From JAGXTF01 sp038317095 (GTDB lineage Bacteria > Bacteroidota > Bacteroidia > NS11-12g > UBA955), in contig JBBQBB010000056.1 in assembly GCA_038317095.1 (NCBI GenBank), positions 1 to 22,891 on the forward strand: 22,891 bases of DNA, written 5' to 3'. The position numbers and the translations under genes were made by a program. Each line of letters opens with the position of its first letter. Position 1 is the first letter of the stretch. The notes under the pieces were generated by a model. It made no database searches and was not told where the DNA came from. It saw only the letters and a list, made by a program, of their open reading frames with translations. This document shows positions 10,474 through 18,441 of this stretch, piece by piece.

Positions 10474-11408
10474 TATGCTGCATATAAATAGGCGATTAGC
10501 CAATAGAAAATAACAAATAGCAAAATGGTTAAACTTAGATTTTTTAATTCTTTATTGTAAGCATCTTTTTGTTCGGTTTTTAACTCGTTTATAATACTCA
10601 TATGCCTTCCTAATAAATAGGCAATAGGACCAAAACTGGCTACAAGCATTAAATATTCAAATTGGTTTACTTTTTCTGTGGTAAGTTTTATATGTAAGAG
10701 AAAAGATGCAACGGTAAAAACAAAACCACCCCAGATTAGCACCTTATGATAGCGCAGAGTATTTTGAATTCCCATTTTTACAACCAGGGTGTTTTTGCCA
10801 TTTTCTTTATCCGTAATAATATCTCGCATGTTGTTTACATTGAGCACTCCAGTGGAAAGTAAACCCAAACCAAAAGAAGCAAGAATAGCGTCGCTAGAAA
10901 TAAATTTTGTATGTAAAAAAAAGATTCCGCCAACGGAAACAAGTCCAAAAAAAATGAAAACGAATATATCGCCAAAACCATAATATCCGTATGCCTTTTT
11001 TCCTACGGTATACATAATTGCAGCGGCAATGGAAAGAATGCCTATGAAAAGTAGAATATAATAGGAATTGTTGATTTCTTCGATACCTTTTGACAAAAGA
11101 AAAAGTCCACTTATCAAAGTGCCTATAGAAAGCAAGAAGAGTGCAATTTTCATTTGACTTACAGATATTTTTCCAGAAGCAAGTGCTCTATCTTGCCGGT
11201 TGGCTTTGGTGTCGGTGCCTTTTAAAAAATCGCCATAATCATTTGCATAATTAGACAAAATTTGCAACAAGATGGCAGTAACCATGCCCCAAATGAGTAT
11301 TTCTAAATTAAACAATTGGTATAAATAGGCTTGTGCGCAGCCCAGTAAAATACCTGAAATAGCCAAAGGCAGAGTGCGCAATCTGGCAGCTTGTATCCAA
11401 GGTTTCAT
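10473..11408 (-). CDS. menA: 1,4-Dihydroxy-2-naphthoate polyprenyltransferase (MenA), UbiA family
   Basis: This integral membrane prenyltransferase joins 1,4-dihydroxy-2-naphthoate to the polyprenyl tail to give demethylmenaquinone. At 311 aa it has the usual UbiA length. It carries the first Asp-rich motif ('NDYGDFLKGTD', about 56-66) and the second ('NNMRDIITDKENGK', about 192-205), with eight or nine hydrophobic segments between and after them. 'WIQAARLRTLP' at the N-terminus is typical of MenA. The neighbouring menC supports MenA rather than UbiA or a heme O synthase. A -7-like box ends a few bases before the ATG, so the leader is probably very short. Confidence 0.93.
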   Translation of the reverse strand: MKPWIQAARLRTLPLAISGILLGCAQAYLYQLFNLEILIWGMVTAILLQILSNYANDYGDFLKGTDTKANRQDRALASGKISVSQMKIALFLLSIGTLISGLFLLSKGIEEINNSYYILLFIGILSIAAAIMYTVGKKAYGYYGFGDIFVFIFFGLVSVGGIFFLHTKFISSDAILASFGLGLLSTGVLNVNNMRDIITDKENGKNTLVVKMGIQNTLRYHKVLIWGGFVFTVASFLLHIKLTTEKVNQFEYLMLVASFGPIAYLLGRHMSIINELKTEQKDAYNKELKNLSLTILLFVIFYWLIAYLYAA

Positions 11409-11411
11409 TTA

Positions 11412-11423
11412 GGTGCAAAATTG
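11412..11423 (-). promoter_or_regulatory. Probable -7 box of menA (CAATTTTGCACC)
   Basis: On the minus strand, CAATTTTG differs from the Bacteroidota -7 consensus TAnnTTTG at one base, and CACC follows. The box ends 3 nt before the menA ATG, so the transcript would be almost leaderless. I could not find a convincing -33 TTTG. The same TTTGCACC octamer precedes two other minus-strand genes here. Confidence 0.4.
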
Positions 11424-11461
11424 CGCAATAAATACGAATAATTTTACTTTTATATGGAGTC

Positions 11462-12172
11462 TTAGTCTTCCATGGAATGTGGAGCTGCCTTTTTATCTTT
11501 GAGCCAAGCAAAAATTGTGTTTGTAATAAACAGCAGGGTAATAGAACCAAAACCCAACAATTGAAACCATGCTATGCTTGTGCTATCGTCATACTTCATG
11601 TAGCAAATGGCTATAAATATTAAAGAAAAAGAGATGGCCAATAATTTAGCCCAAAGCGCGTTGTAAAAACTCTTTTTTGTAATTTGATGATTGACAGGTT
11701 GTTTTGCATTTTTTAAATTGACAATATTTTCTATTTCCTTCCACATAGACCAATTTTCTAAATCAAGGGTTTGGCCTTTCACTTTTAGGAGCATAAAGTT
11801 TTTAGGGTATCCGCTGCATCGTATTTGCACAAAAGGTTTATATCCGTTAAAATCCATGTTGCCAGAAATATTGTGAATATTTGAGATTAAAATTTCCATA
11901 TTTTTGGGATAGAAAAGATATTTTCGATCGGTTTCAATACGAATACAGTGCTCTAAAATCGTAACATTGCAGTTTGCAATAGTTTGTTTTAAAATAGCCC
12001 ATGTTTCTATACCTACAACAAAAACTGTAACTATACTTACTAAAGTTGCCAAAAGCTGCGGATCCATGGTTATTAGGATTAAAGGGGTAAATAGAATTGC
12101 AAATAGTGATATAGGGAGAATGACCAAAACAAAATACATTGTACTTGTTTTATAAAATGTAGCTGCATGCAT
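11462..12172 (-). CDS. Unknown four-helix membrane protein
   Basis: I do not recognise a family. Taking the ATG at 12172 gives 236 residues: two N-terminal membrane segments (about 12-35 and 40-62), a soluble mainly beta-looking middle of about 110 residues, then two more membrane segments (about 182-200 and 208-228) and a short charged tail. This resembles small bacterial membrane proteins with a PH-like domain between helix pairs, which is only a shape comparison. The longer start at 12196 was rejected because it overlaps the likely -7 box (12190-12200). An even later ATG at 12139, right at the first helix, is possible. The gene lies 53 nt upstream of menA, in the same direction. Confidence 0.6.
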   Translation of the reverse strand: MHAATFYKTSTMYFVLVILPISLFAILFTPLILITMDPQLLATLVSIVTVFVVGIETWAILKQTIANCNVTILEHCIRIETDRKYLFYPKNMEILISNIHNISGNMDFNGYKPFVQIRCSGYPKNFMLLKVKGQTLDLENWSMWKEIENIVNLKNAKQPVNHQITKKSFYNALWAKLLAISFSLIFIAICYMKYDDSTSIAWFQLLGFGSITLLFITNTIFAWLKDKKAAPHSMED

Positions 12173-12180
12173 ATATAAAG

Positions 12181-12200
12181 GTGCACAAAGGTGCAAAATA
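12181..12200 (-). promoter_or_regulatory. -7-like box with a tandem TTTGyGCACC repeat
   Basis: The minus strand reads TATTTTGCACC followed at once by TTTGTGCACC, so a 9-10 bp element is repeated. The first copy resembles TAnnTTTG with one base fewer. The implied transcript start lies about 15-20 nt before the ATG at 12172. Confidence 0.35.
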
Positions 12201-12390
12201 AATGCTATATAGTTTTCAATTCGTCTGCTTTAGCCATTGAATCTCGTGTCAAAGTATAAAAACGGTACAAATGAGGGAGTTGTCATAAAAAGATTCTAGG
12301 GTGCTATGGTTGTGAGTTGCTTCCCATGCTGGGTTTCTAAAATATTTGGCATACACTTTGTATTTTATCCGTTAATAACCAACAATAAAT

Positions 12391-12852
12391 ATGAAAAAAA
12401 TATTTTTAGCCATGATGATTGCGGGAGCTCCATTTGTTTTTGTGAATGCACAAACTGAAGGAGGGCGCGAAAAGGAAAAGAAAGATAAGAAGGAGCAAAA
12501 GCGCACCGAAAAAGAGGATGATGAAGACGATCAAGATGGAAACAAACAGGATAAGTCGAAGAAGGATAGTTTAAAACAAAAAGAGAATAAGGGCAACAAG
12601 GACAGCCTAGAAAGAAAAAATAAAAATTCCAGGCAAAAGGAGGATTTGAAAAAAGAAAAGCATGCTAACCATAAAGACAGTTTTAACGCAAAAAACCCAG
12701 AAAAGGGCGGACAGGAAAAATTAAAAAAAGGTAATTCTAAAAAATCATCGGAAAAAAAAGCCAAATCTGGAGAGGGAGATAAAAAGAAAGAGAATTCCAA
12801 GGGCACCAAACCAAAAGACAACTCCAATAAACCTACAACCCCTAAAAGGTAG
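12391..12852 (+). CDS. Secreted Lys/Glu/Asp-rich low-complexity protein
   Basis: The 153-residue product begins with a clean signal peptide ('MKKIFLAMMIAGAPFVFVNAQ', cleavage after Ala20 or Gln21). All of the rest is disordered and highly charged: Lys dominates, with Glu, Asp, Asn, Ser and Gln, a short acidic stretch ('EDDEDDQDG'), and no hydrophobic core. There are loosely repeated 'KKDSLK', 'NKDSLE' and 'HKDSFN' units. No family was recognised. It is probably a strongly basic periplasmic or extracellular protein that could bind nucleic acid, polyanions or cell wall, but that is inference from composition. It is monocistronic: a long upstream gap precedes it and a terminator follows directly. 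The A-rich bias of the coding strand explains the long antisense ORF opposite it, which I do not call. Confidence 0.7.
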   Translation: MKKIFLAMMIAGAPFVFVNAQTEGGREKEKKDKKEQKRTEKEDDEDDQDGNKQDKSKKDSLKQKENKGNKDSLERKNKNSRQKEDLKKEKHANHKDSFNAKNPEKGGQEKLKKGNSKKSSEKKAKSGEGDKKKENSKGTKPKDNSNKPTTPKR

Positions 12853-12872
12853 GTAAGATCGGAAACCGAAAT

Positions 12873-12902
12873 AAAAAAGGCAATCGAAAGATTGCCTTTT
12901 TT
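12873..12902. terminator. Bidirectional intrinsic terminator (GAAA tetraloop)
   Basis: A perfect 13-bp stem (12873-12885 with 12890-12902) closes a GAAA loop, with A-run and T-run flanks on both strands. It starts 20 nt after the Lys-rich gene's stop and lies directly beside the stop of the convergent ricT, so it can end transcription from both sides. Confidence 0.88.
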
Positions 12903-12904
12903 AT

Positions 12905-14416
12905 TTATTCACTTACCGGCGGTTTTGGATTATCGCCACCTTTGTTCTCATTGTTTTCGGGCCGCGGTCCTCTGTTCTGGTTATTGGGCCTTGGTCCGCG
13001 GTTTTGGTTGGGATTAACGCTGCGTGTTTCACCTGGTTTCTGGGGTCCACGATTTAGGCTGTCCGGCCTAGGTTCACGGTTTTTATTTTCGGGTTTTGGT
13101 CCGCGTGTTTCGCCTGGTTTTTGGGGTCCTCTATTTTGTGTGTCGTTGGGTCTTGGTCCCCTGGTTTGATTATCTGTCCTTGGACCGCGATTCTGTAGGT
13201 TATTACCTCCAGTATTGTTGCGGTTATCCCGCGGATTGCGGTTGTTTCTATTGTTTTCAGATCGGCCAGATTGTTCTTCCTTTTGTTTGCGTTGGCGAAG
13301 CAATTTGTCTTCAAACTCTTTGTCTTCGTTCACCAGCTCCTCGTTGCCAATGGTTTCTGCCTCGCCGGTGGCAGCAATTTTTTGCATTACCTGGGCAGCA
13401 GGAGCTAAATCCGTAAGCAATGCAACTTGTTTGCCTTGTTTATTTTGTTCCATAATCTCGTTGACAATGGATAATGGCAGTGGAATCCAATTTGGATTGT
13501 CATCGTACGAAAACCACATAAGGCGCTTTAATATATCGGTTTTGCGACCCACTGCTACTCCAGCAACAGTATCCAGCCTTACTACTTTTGCTTTCGGAAA
13601 CTCATCTACTGCCTCAATGTACATGTCCAATTCGTAATTGAGACAACATTTCAGTTTGCCACATTGCCCAGCTAACTTCTCCATATTTATACTCAAATTC
13701 TGAATTCGGGCTGCCCCTGTATTTACCTGCTTGTAATCTGTAAGCCAGGTACTACAGCAAAGTTCACGTCCGCATATACCTATGCCACCCAAACGACTGG
13801 CCTCTTCGCGGTAGCTAATATGCCGCATTTCTATTTTTACCCGAAACTCATCTGCGTATCGGCGGATCAGTTCACGAAAATCTACCCGGCTTTCTGCGGT
13901 ATAGAAAAAAGTTACTTTTCTACCGTCCCCTTGAAATTCGATGTCGCTAATTTTCATCGCTAAATTCAGAGAAAAGGAAATGGTTCTGGCCCTTTCTAGC
14001 GTGGCGTTTTCTTTGGCTTTCATCTCCTCATACTTTTCCAATTCCTTTTCATTCGCTTTGCGCAATATGTTTTGGATCTGCTCAGAGTTTTCTGGGATTC
14101 TCAACTTTTTAAGTTGCAATCGTACAATTTCCCCAAGGGCACTCACAGTGCCTAAGTCGTAGCCTACAGAACTTTCAGTAAGCACATAATCACCAGTATA
14201 CAATTCTAATCTAGAACTGTTTCTATAATATTCTTTGCGGCTGCCTTTGTACCTAACTTCTACTATATTAAAAACTTCAAAGTCATCGGGAAAATCCATG
14301 TCTTTGAACCAATCGTAAACATTCAGTGCATTACAGCCGCTTGTGCCGCAAGTGCCGTTGCTTTTGCAACCGCCTGGTGCAGCATCTCCTTTGGTTCCGC
14401 AAGATGAACAAGCCAT
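12905..14416 (-). CDS. ricT: PSP1-domain protein RicT (YaaT) with Cys-rich N-terminus and RGP-repeat tail
   Basis: RicT/YaaT proteins bind iron-sulfur clusters and, in Bacillus subtilis, form the RicAFT complex that modulates RNase Y-dependent mRNA processing. The PSP1 core lies at about 45-330. It contains the signature 'GICGRELCC' (Cys215, 220, 221) and 'GQCGKLKCC' (Cys252, 257, 258), whose cysteines are the expected Fe-S ligands. The N-terminus adds five more cysteines (3, 6, 17, 23, 28) in a Gly-rich stretch. From about 380 the protein is a disordered Asn/Arg/Pro/Gly tail with seven 'RGP' units (410, 419, 429, 438, 456, 473, 482) and one 'REP' (447). Such a tail is RGG-like and could bind RNA (inference). 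RicA and RicF partners are not in the window. It probably has its own promoter. Confidence 0.9.
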   Translation of the reverse strand: MACSSCGTKGDAAPGGCKSNGTCGTSGCNALNVYDWFKDMDFPDDFEVFNIVEVRYKGSRKEYYRNSSRLELYTGDYVLTESSVGYDLGTVSALGEIVRLQLKKLRIPENSEQIQNILRKANEKELEKYEEMKAKENATLERARTISFSLNLAMKISDIEFQGDGRKVTFFYTAESRVDFRELIRRYADEFRVKIEMRHISYREEASRLGGIGICGRELCCSTWLTDYKQVNTGAARIQNLSINMEKLAGQCGKLKCCLNYELDMYIEAVDEFPKAKVVRLDTVAGVAVGRKTDILKRLMWFSYDDNPNWIPLPLSIVNEIMEQNKQGKQVALLTDLAPAAQVMQKIAATGEAETIGNEELVNEDKEFEDKLLRQRKQKEEQSGRSENNRNNRNPRDNRNNTGGNNLQNRGPRTDNQTRGPRPNDTQNRGPQKPGETRGPKPENKNREPRPDSLNRGPQKPGETRSVNPNQNRGPRPNNQNRGPRPENNENKGGDNPKPPVSE

Positions 14417-14456
14417 TTCTGTTTTATTAAGTTAATGCCGTTTTATAGGCAGATAA

Positions 14457-14468
14457 GGTGCAAAGTTA
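14457..14468 (-). promoter_or_regulatory. Probable -7 box of ricT (TAACTTTGCACC)
   Basis: TAACTTTG on the minus strand fits TAnnTTTG exactly and is followed by CACC. It lies about 40 nt upstream of the ricT ATG, in the 99-nt gap after the barrel-protein gene. The -33 element is weak (TTTT near 14492-14495). Confidence 0.5.
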
Positions 14469-14515
14469 AGGGTTTCACGGTTTATTGCGATAAAAGGATA
14501 AAAAAAGAGAAATGC

Positions 14516-15772
14516 TTATTTCGTATAATCCTTTTCATGGGCAACATTGTATTTTAAACCCACTATCACACCTGCACCGTGGGTGCTTTTTGGGAATGCA
14601 AATGCTTCTAAACCATAAAAGTTTACCATCCAATCTAAGTTTGCTTTTGGGTTGCTTTTTGGAGCATTGGCAATGCCTAAATTAATGTTCCAAGTGTCCC
14701 AACCTCCCAGTTGAAGTGCTGGAGTGGCTTGGATTTTTTTGTATAAAAAGGGTTTGTAATGGATGGTAAGAGAAGGCAAATAACCTGGAATATGGATGTA
14801 TTTAAAAAGCAATTTGTATTTGTACAATCCAAATTCAGCAAAAACTTGAAATGGTGTGTAAATCAATTTGCTTTGCTGCGCACTATCTGGCCTAAAGGCA
14901 TTGTTAAATGTGTCTCGTTGGTCGGTAATCCAAGTATTGCGGTTTAAAGAGTTGATGGTGATTGTAGCCTGATGAATGCGGGCCCCTGAATCCATGGTTT
15001 TGCTAAAGTGGTTTAAAAAGGGTGCGCTATATACCCCTAAATTTGAAAGACCTAGGTTATGAATTTGAAAATCGCGTTTGATTTTATTGTTAAAAGCCCA
15101 CTGTAATTCTGTGGTTATTCCGTAACCATAGTTGGCCGCTAATAAATCACCATTAATTTTAACGTCCACATATTGCAATGCCGAATCGGTGCGTAAAAAA
15201 CCATTTTTTACGTTTAAATTTCGGTAAGCATGCAATTGACCAAAACCTGCACCAAATGTAAGTTGGCCTTGTTTTAATTTCCATTTCCAAGCAGCATTTA
15301 TTTGTGAGGTTGACATTTGAAGAACTTTTGTTTTTAATTCCAATTGTTGGCCTATAAAATCTGTATTGCCTAAGAAAACAGCCCTAAAAGCACCTTGACT
15401 AAAACTGCTACCTGCATAATTTAAATAATCAATGCTTATTTTATATAAATACGGTCTTTTTGAGATGCGATTGTATGTAGCAGTGCTATCAAAAATAAAG
15501 GATATTGTGCCATTCGCATTAAACCCTGCTCTGCTATTCGCTTGCAAGTTGTGGTCCGATTTGTGGATGTTTTCATGCGACATGTAACCCCCTAAGGACA
15601 AGCGATTTAGCATGTATTGACTCATGCCACCAGACCCCGTTGTTAAGCCTCCAGAAATTTTGATCGCAGCCAATTTGGCCTTGTTCTGTATTGGTTTATT
15701 TTGACTAAAAATAGAGGAAAATGACAGGAAAAAGAGAACGAATAAAATTAAATTTTTAAATTTCAGCTTCAT
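14516..15772 (-). CDS. Predicted outer membrane beta-barrel protein
   Basis: The product is 418 residues from the ATG at 15772. It has a strong signal peptide ('MKLKFKNLILFVLFF...' ending near 'IFSQ') followed by alternating hydrophobic/polar strands such as 'WKWKLKQGQLTFGAGFG', 'LLFKYIHIPGYLPSLTIHYK' and 'GAGVIVGLKYNV', as expected of a barrel. It resembles the general class of Bacteroidota barrel proteins annotated as DUF5723; I cannot confirm that family. The start at 15772 gives a canonical signal peptide; an ATG at 15787 adds five residues. Either start lies inside the end of the upstream lipoprotein gene (17 or 32 nt overlap), so the two are very probably co-translated and may work together at the outer membrane. 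Confidence 0.65.
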   Translation of the reverse strand: MKLKFKNLILFVLFFLSFSSIFSQNKPIQNKAKLAAIKISGGLTTGSGGMSQYMLNRLSLGGYMSHENIHKSDHNLQANSRAGFNANGTISFIFDSTATYNRISKRPYLYKISIDYLNYAGSSFSQGAFRAVFLGNTDFIGQQLELKTKVLQMSTSQINAAWKWKLKQGQLTFGAGFGQLHAYRNLNVKNGFLRTDSALQYVDVKINGDLLAANYGYGITTELQWAFNNKIKRDFQIHNLGLSNLGVYSAPFLNHFSKTMDSGARIHQATITINSLNRNTWITDQRDTFNNAFRPDSAQQSKLIYTPFQVFAEFGLYKYKLLFKYIHIPGYLPSLTIHYKPFLYKKIQATPALQLGGWDTWNINLGIANAPKSNPKANLDWMVNFYGLEAFAFPKSTHGAGVIVGLKYNVAHEKDYTK

Positions 15773-17801
15773 ATTCAAAACGCGCATGGGTACTAATTTT
15801 TATTTTATAGGTATTGTATATTTTTTGTTGCAATCCTGAGCCTTTTATAGCGGTTTTAATCACCACAGATTTGGCTTGTCGCAACATCCAAATTTTATCT
15901 TTGGGAATGGAAATAACCAACTTAGACTGGCTATTGCCAATAGATTTGCCTACATTGTTGGTTTTACTTGCCAGAATGGTATTGTTGCCATTGTCGAAAT
16001 CTGCTTTGCCGAGCAAAATACCATTGGCATCTAAAAATGACAATTCCAAAGCTGCTTCAAAAGGATATCCATTTTCAACATCCACAAATAATTTTGCGCT
16101 TTTTACCCTATCTATGTTTTTGATGTTTCCCAAATCTAGGGGTTGTGTATCTCTCAAGTTTAATCCACCTAAGGAAAAGGTAGCTGGCGTTTCTAGCCGC
16201 AATGTAACATCCACCCTACTGTTGTCGAAAATAAAATCTTGCCAATTTCGGATATTTCCAAATGGATTTGTTTCTACTTCCAAATCATAATTAATTTTTT
16301 GAGGTAATAGTTCGACAAACGATTTTATGTTTGAATTGGTTTGGTCTAAGACTATGGTTTTTTCAGTAAAGGCATCTCGCAAAAATGCGGGAGGTCCCAA
16401 AAAGGTGCTGCTCGACAATGCACTGCTGCTGATCAATACTTTATTGCCGTTGAAAATATTTTCGCCTTCCAGTTTGTTGATTTTTATTCTGTCATCGGCA
16501 CCTACGTAGTTTTGTATTAGAATGGATGCTTTAGAATTCTGCAATTTCAAATCCCCATCCAATCCTTTAAATAAGCCAAAACCAACAGCAGAAGGCCCAC
16601 TTGCATTTACCGTATTTCCCATATATCCTATGGCATATTCGGGTTCCATGGCATCTAAACTATATGAAATACGAATGCTGTCTTTTAAAGTAATCAGTAC
16701 TTTTCTTCCACTACTATCTAGGTTCACCTTCATGATTTGGTGAAAGGTATTTACCGTATCTTTTACATTTGGGTTTTTACCTCTAAAATCTATGAGATAA
16801 CCAGCCATATCTATGATTTCTTCTTTTCGTTCTGCTACCCCACCGACTGAGCCAGGCATTTTTATGGTTCTGGCAATAGAAATGCCATTTATGGATGCAC
16901 TGGGTATGGCAAAATCCATCGTCATGTTTTCTTGGATGGTGCTTTCTATAACTATACGCAATAACCCTTTTTTGGCTTTAAAGTATTTAAGCTGAGGGCC
17001 ACCCATGTCTAAAACCAAACCAGCATCTTGGTCTACCACAGTTTGGTTTGGAAAGGCGGCGATGGCAGTTCTCGGCCTCAATTTGCGAATGCTTAGTGTT
17101 AGGGTTACACCTTTATTGGCTTGGATCAATACTTTACCCGGACTTGCCTCTGTCAACAGTCTTTTTATGGTTCCCTTTAAAGATTTATTGACAGTCTTGC
17201 CCCTAAGATTTATAGATTTTGTAGCGTTTCCATCAACGGGAATATCCAAAAATGAATCAGAAGCTACCAAACTTTGGTCGTCTGCATTGCGAATTTCGAA
17301 AACGATGAGTTTTACTTTTACAGGTAGTTCATTTTTTATGTCAATATCCAAATATCCGCTATCCAAAGTAGCCGTTTCAAAAAATGGCGAGGCATCTATA
17401 TCCACTGTATTTGTGTTGTTTTGGTCTTGGGCAGGAACATCCTGCATAGTGCCGTTTAACAAGTTGAACAGCGGATTGATTTGACCCAATGTAATGCTTT
17501 GCACAATGCTGCGATCGGCCAATTTTAACCTGCGCAGTGTAAAGGATGTATTTATGCTCGTATCAGGCGTGTTTACGTTGGTTAGCCGCGCAGAATATAT
17601 AAGATTGTCATACACCAAATTGTAACTGCTGTCTGAAAAGGTATTTGTTAAATAGGAATTGTCAATGTTAGACAACGACATACTTGCACTGAACAATGGC
17701 ACCGCCACACCCACATCCCATTTGGCTGTTTTGCGCTTACATCCAACAAAAGCCAACAATAAGCTTATACCGATGGCTGCGATAAGATTGAATTTTTTCA
17801 T
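15756..17801 (-). CDS. Large lipoprotein of unknown function
   Basis: The product is 681 residues with a lipoprotein signal peptide: 'MKKFN', a hydrophobic run and 'LAFVGC', lipidation expected at Cys21. The following 'KRKTAK' is basic, not the acidic export signal of Bacteroidota surface lipoproteins, so a periplasm-facing position is somewhat more likely (inference). The rest looks all-beta, with repeated 'V..DVENGYPF' and 'IDIKNELPVKVKLIVFEIRN' strands resembling each other (about 160-180 and 580-610), as if two related modules were present. No enzyme motif was found. Its 3' end overlaps the barrel-protein start, which points to a functional pair. Confidence 0.6.
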   Translation of the reverse strand: MKKFNLIAAIGISLLLAFVGCKRKTAKWDVGVAVPLFSASMSLSNIDNSYLTNTFSDSSYNLVYDNLIYSARLTNVNTPDTSINTSFTLRRLKLADRSIVQSITLGQINPLFNLLNGTMQDVPAQDQNNTNTVDIDASPFFETATLDSGYLDIDIKNELPVKVKLIVFEIRNADDQSLVASDSFLDIPVDGNATKSINLRGKTVNKSLKGTIKRLLTEASPGKVLIQANKGVTLTLSIRKLRPRTAIAAFPNQTVVDQDAGLVLDMGGPQLKYFKAKKGLLRIVIESTIQENMTMDFAIPSASINGISIARTIKMPGSVGGVAERKEEIIDMAGYLIDFRGKNPNVKDTVNTFHQIMKVNLDSSGRKVLITLKDSIRISYSLDAMEPEYAIGYMGNTVNASGPSAVGFGLFKGLDGDLKLQNSKASILIQNYVGADDRIKINKLEGENIFNGNKVLISSSALSSSTFLGPPAFLRDAFTEKTIVLDQTNSNIKSFVELLPQKINYDLEVETNPFGNIRNWQDFIFDNSRVDVTLRLETPATFSLGGLNLRDTQPLDLGNIKNIDRVKSAKLFVDVENGYPFEAALELSFLDANGILLGKADFDNGNNTILASKTNNVGKSIGNSQSKLVISIPKDKIWMLRQAKSVVIKTAIKGSGLQQKIYNTYKIKISTHARFEYEAEI

Positions 17802-17875
17802 ACTCTCAACCTTCGAATGTCTCTATAAAAAAGCAAATTGCCAATTTTATGAAAAAAAATGGCAAAATCTATACA

Positions 17876-18334
17876 TTAGAAAAGGCTTTTAAACCAATCT
17901 TGGAAATTGAATCCCAACAATTCCAAACTTCCGAATATAAAAGTTCCCCATAAAAGTACCGAAATAGCCATATACAACACTATTTTTTTACGGTTATGTA
18001 TAAAAGACGTTGCCAAAAGGCTGCCCACTGGTATGGTAAGAATTATTGGGGTTAAAAAAGCCACTAAAGGTAAGCCACCGCTGTATTTAAGTTTTATCAA
18101 AAATCGATTCCATTTACTGAAACGACGGGCTTTTTTGAAAAAGTACTTTTTAAAAACATGTTCATTCAACCATGCTTCGCCATAGGTGAAAAGGATTATC
18201 CCTGCTATACCCCCGAGTGAACTCACCGCAAAACTTAATAAGTGATTGTCAGGAAAAGCACCTATACAAAACCCTGCGCCAAAAAAATATTTTACGGCAG
18301 AAAGCAAAAACCCAAATATAATAGAACCTAACAT
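17876..18334 (-). CDS. Small membrane protein, DedA-like or small multidrug-export-like
   Basis: The product is 152 residues. Hydrophobic segments lie at about 4-26 and 32-51, then a very basic loop ('FKKYFFKKARRFSKWNR', 61-77), then a Gly/Pro-containing segment 'GGLPLVAFLTPIILTIPVG' (86-104) and a last helix at about 118-140. The G-L-P...TP...IPVG pattern followed by a basic loop and helix resembles the half-repeat of DedA/SNARE-associated and Sm_multidrug_ex (PF06695) proteins, so a small transporter-like role is possible. I am not certain of the family. It lies 74 nt upstream of the lipoprotein gene in the same direction and diverges from the porin gene. Confidence 0.55.
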   Translation of the reverse strand: MLGSIIFGFLLSAVKYFFGAGFCIGAFPDNHLLSFAVSSLGGIAGIILFTYGEAWLNEHVFKKYFFKKARRFSKWNRFLIKLKYSGGLPLVAFLTPIILTIPVGSLLATSFIHNRKKIVLYMAISVLLWGTFIFGSLELLGFNFQDWFKSLF

Positions 18335-18354
18335 ATACCCTCGATTGTGGCCTT

Positions 18355-18438
18355 CAAATTTGCACTTAAAGAACCAAATTCACAACCTCATTTCGTTAAA
18401 CAGTGTATTTTAGGCATAATTTCTGCAAATTTGCAGTT
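18355..18438 (+). promoter_or_regulatory. Two copies of CAAATTTGCAsTT upstream of the porin, one in a perfect 14-bp palindrome
   Basis: CAAATTTGCACTT (18355-18367) and CAAATTTGCAGTT (18426-18438) match at 12 of 13 positions, 71 bp apart. The second sits in the perfect palindrome CTGCAAATTTGCAG (18423-18436), ending 5 nt before the presumed TTG start. The first could be a -7 box (CAAATTTG then CAC) or one operator half of a pair. Confidence 0.35.
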
Positions 18439-18441
18439 GGT

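Noticed and set aside
11308..11550. Minus-strand ORF of 80 codons across the menA start
   Set aside because: It overlaps two better genes in another frame and shows no family features.
12197..12390. Non-coding gap before the Lys-rich gene, checked for tRNA, small RNA and promoter
   Set aside because: I see no tRNA-like fold or strong hairpin. A TTTG at 12345 exists, but no -7 box at the right spacing, so no promoter is called.
12531..12827. Long minus-strand ORF opposite the Lys-rich gene
   Set aside because: It is a Phe/Ser/Leu-rich mirror of the A-rich coding strand and has no start signal of its own.
13096..13637. Plus-strand ORFs of 106 and 140 codons over ricT
   Set aside because: They are antisense to the well-supported RicT frame and have composition typical of shadow frames.
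17005..17484. Plus-strand ORF of 159 codons over the lipoprotein gene
   Set aside because: It is antisense to a lipoprotein with signal peptide, and no recognisable domain is present.
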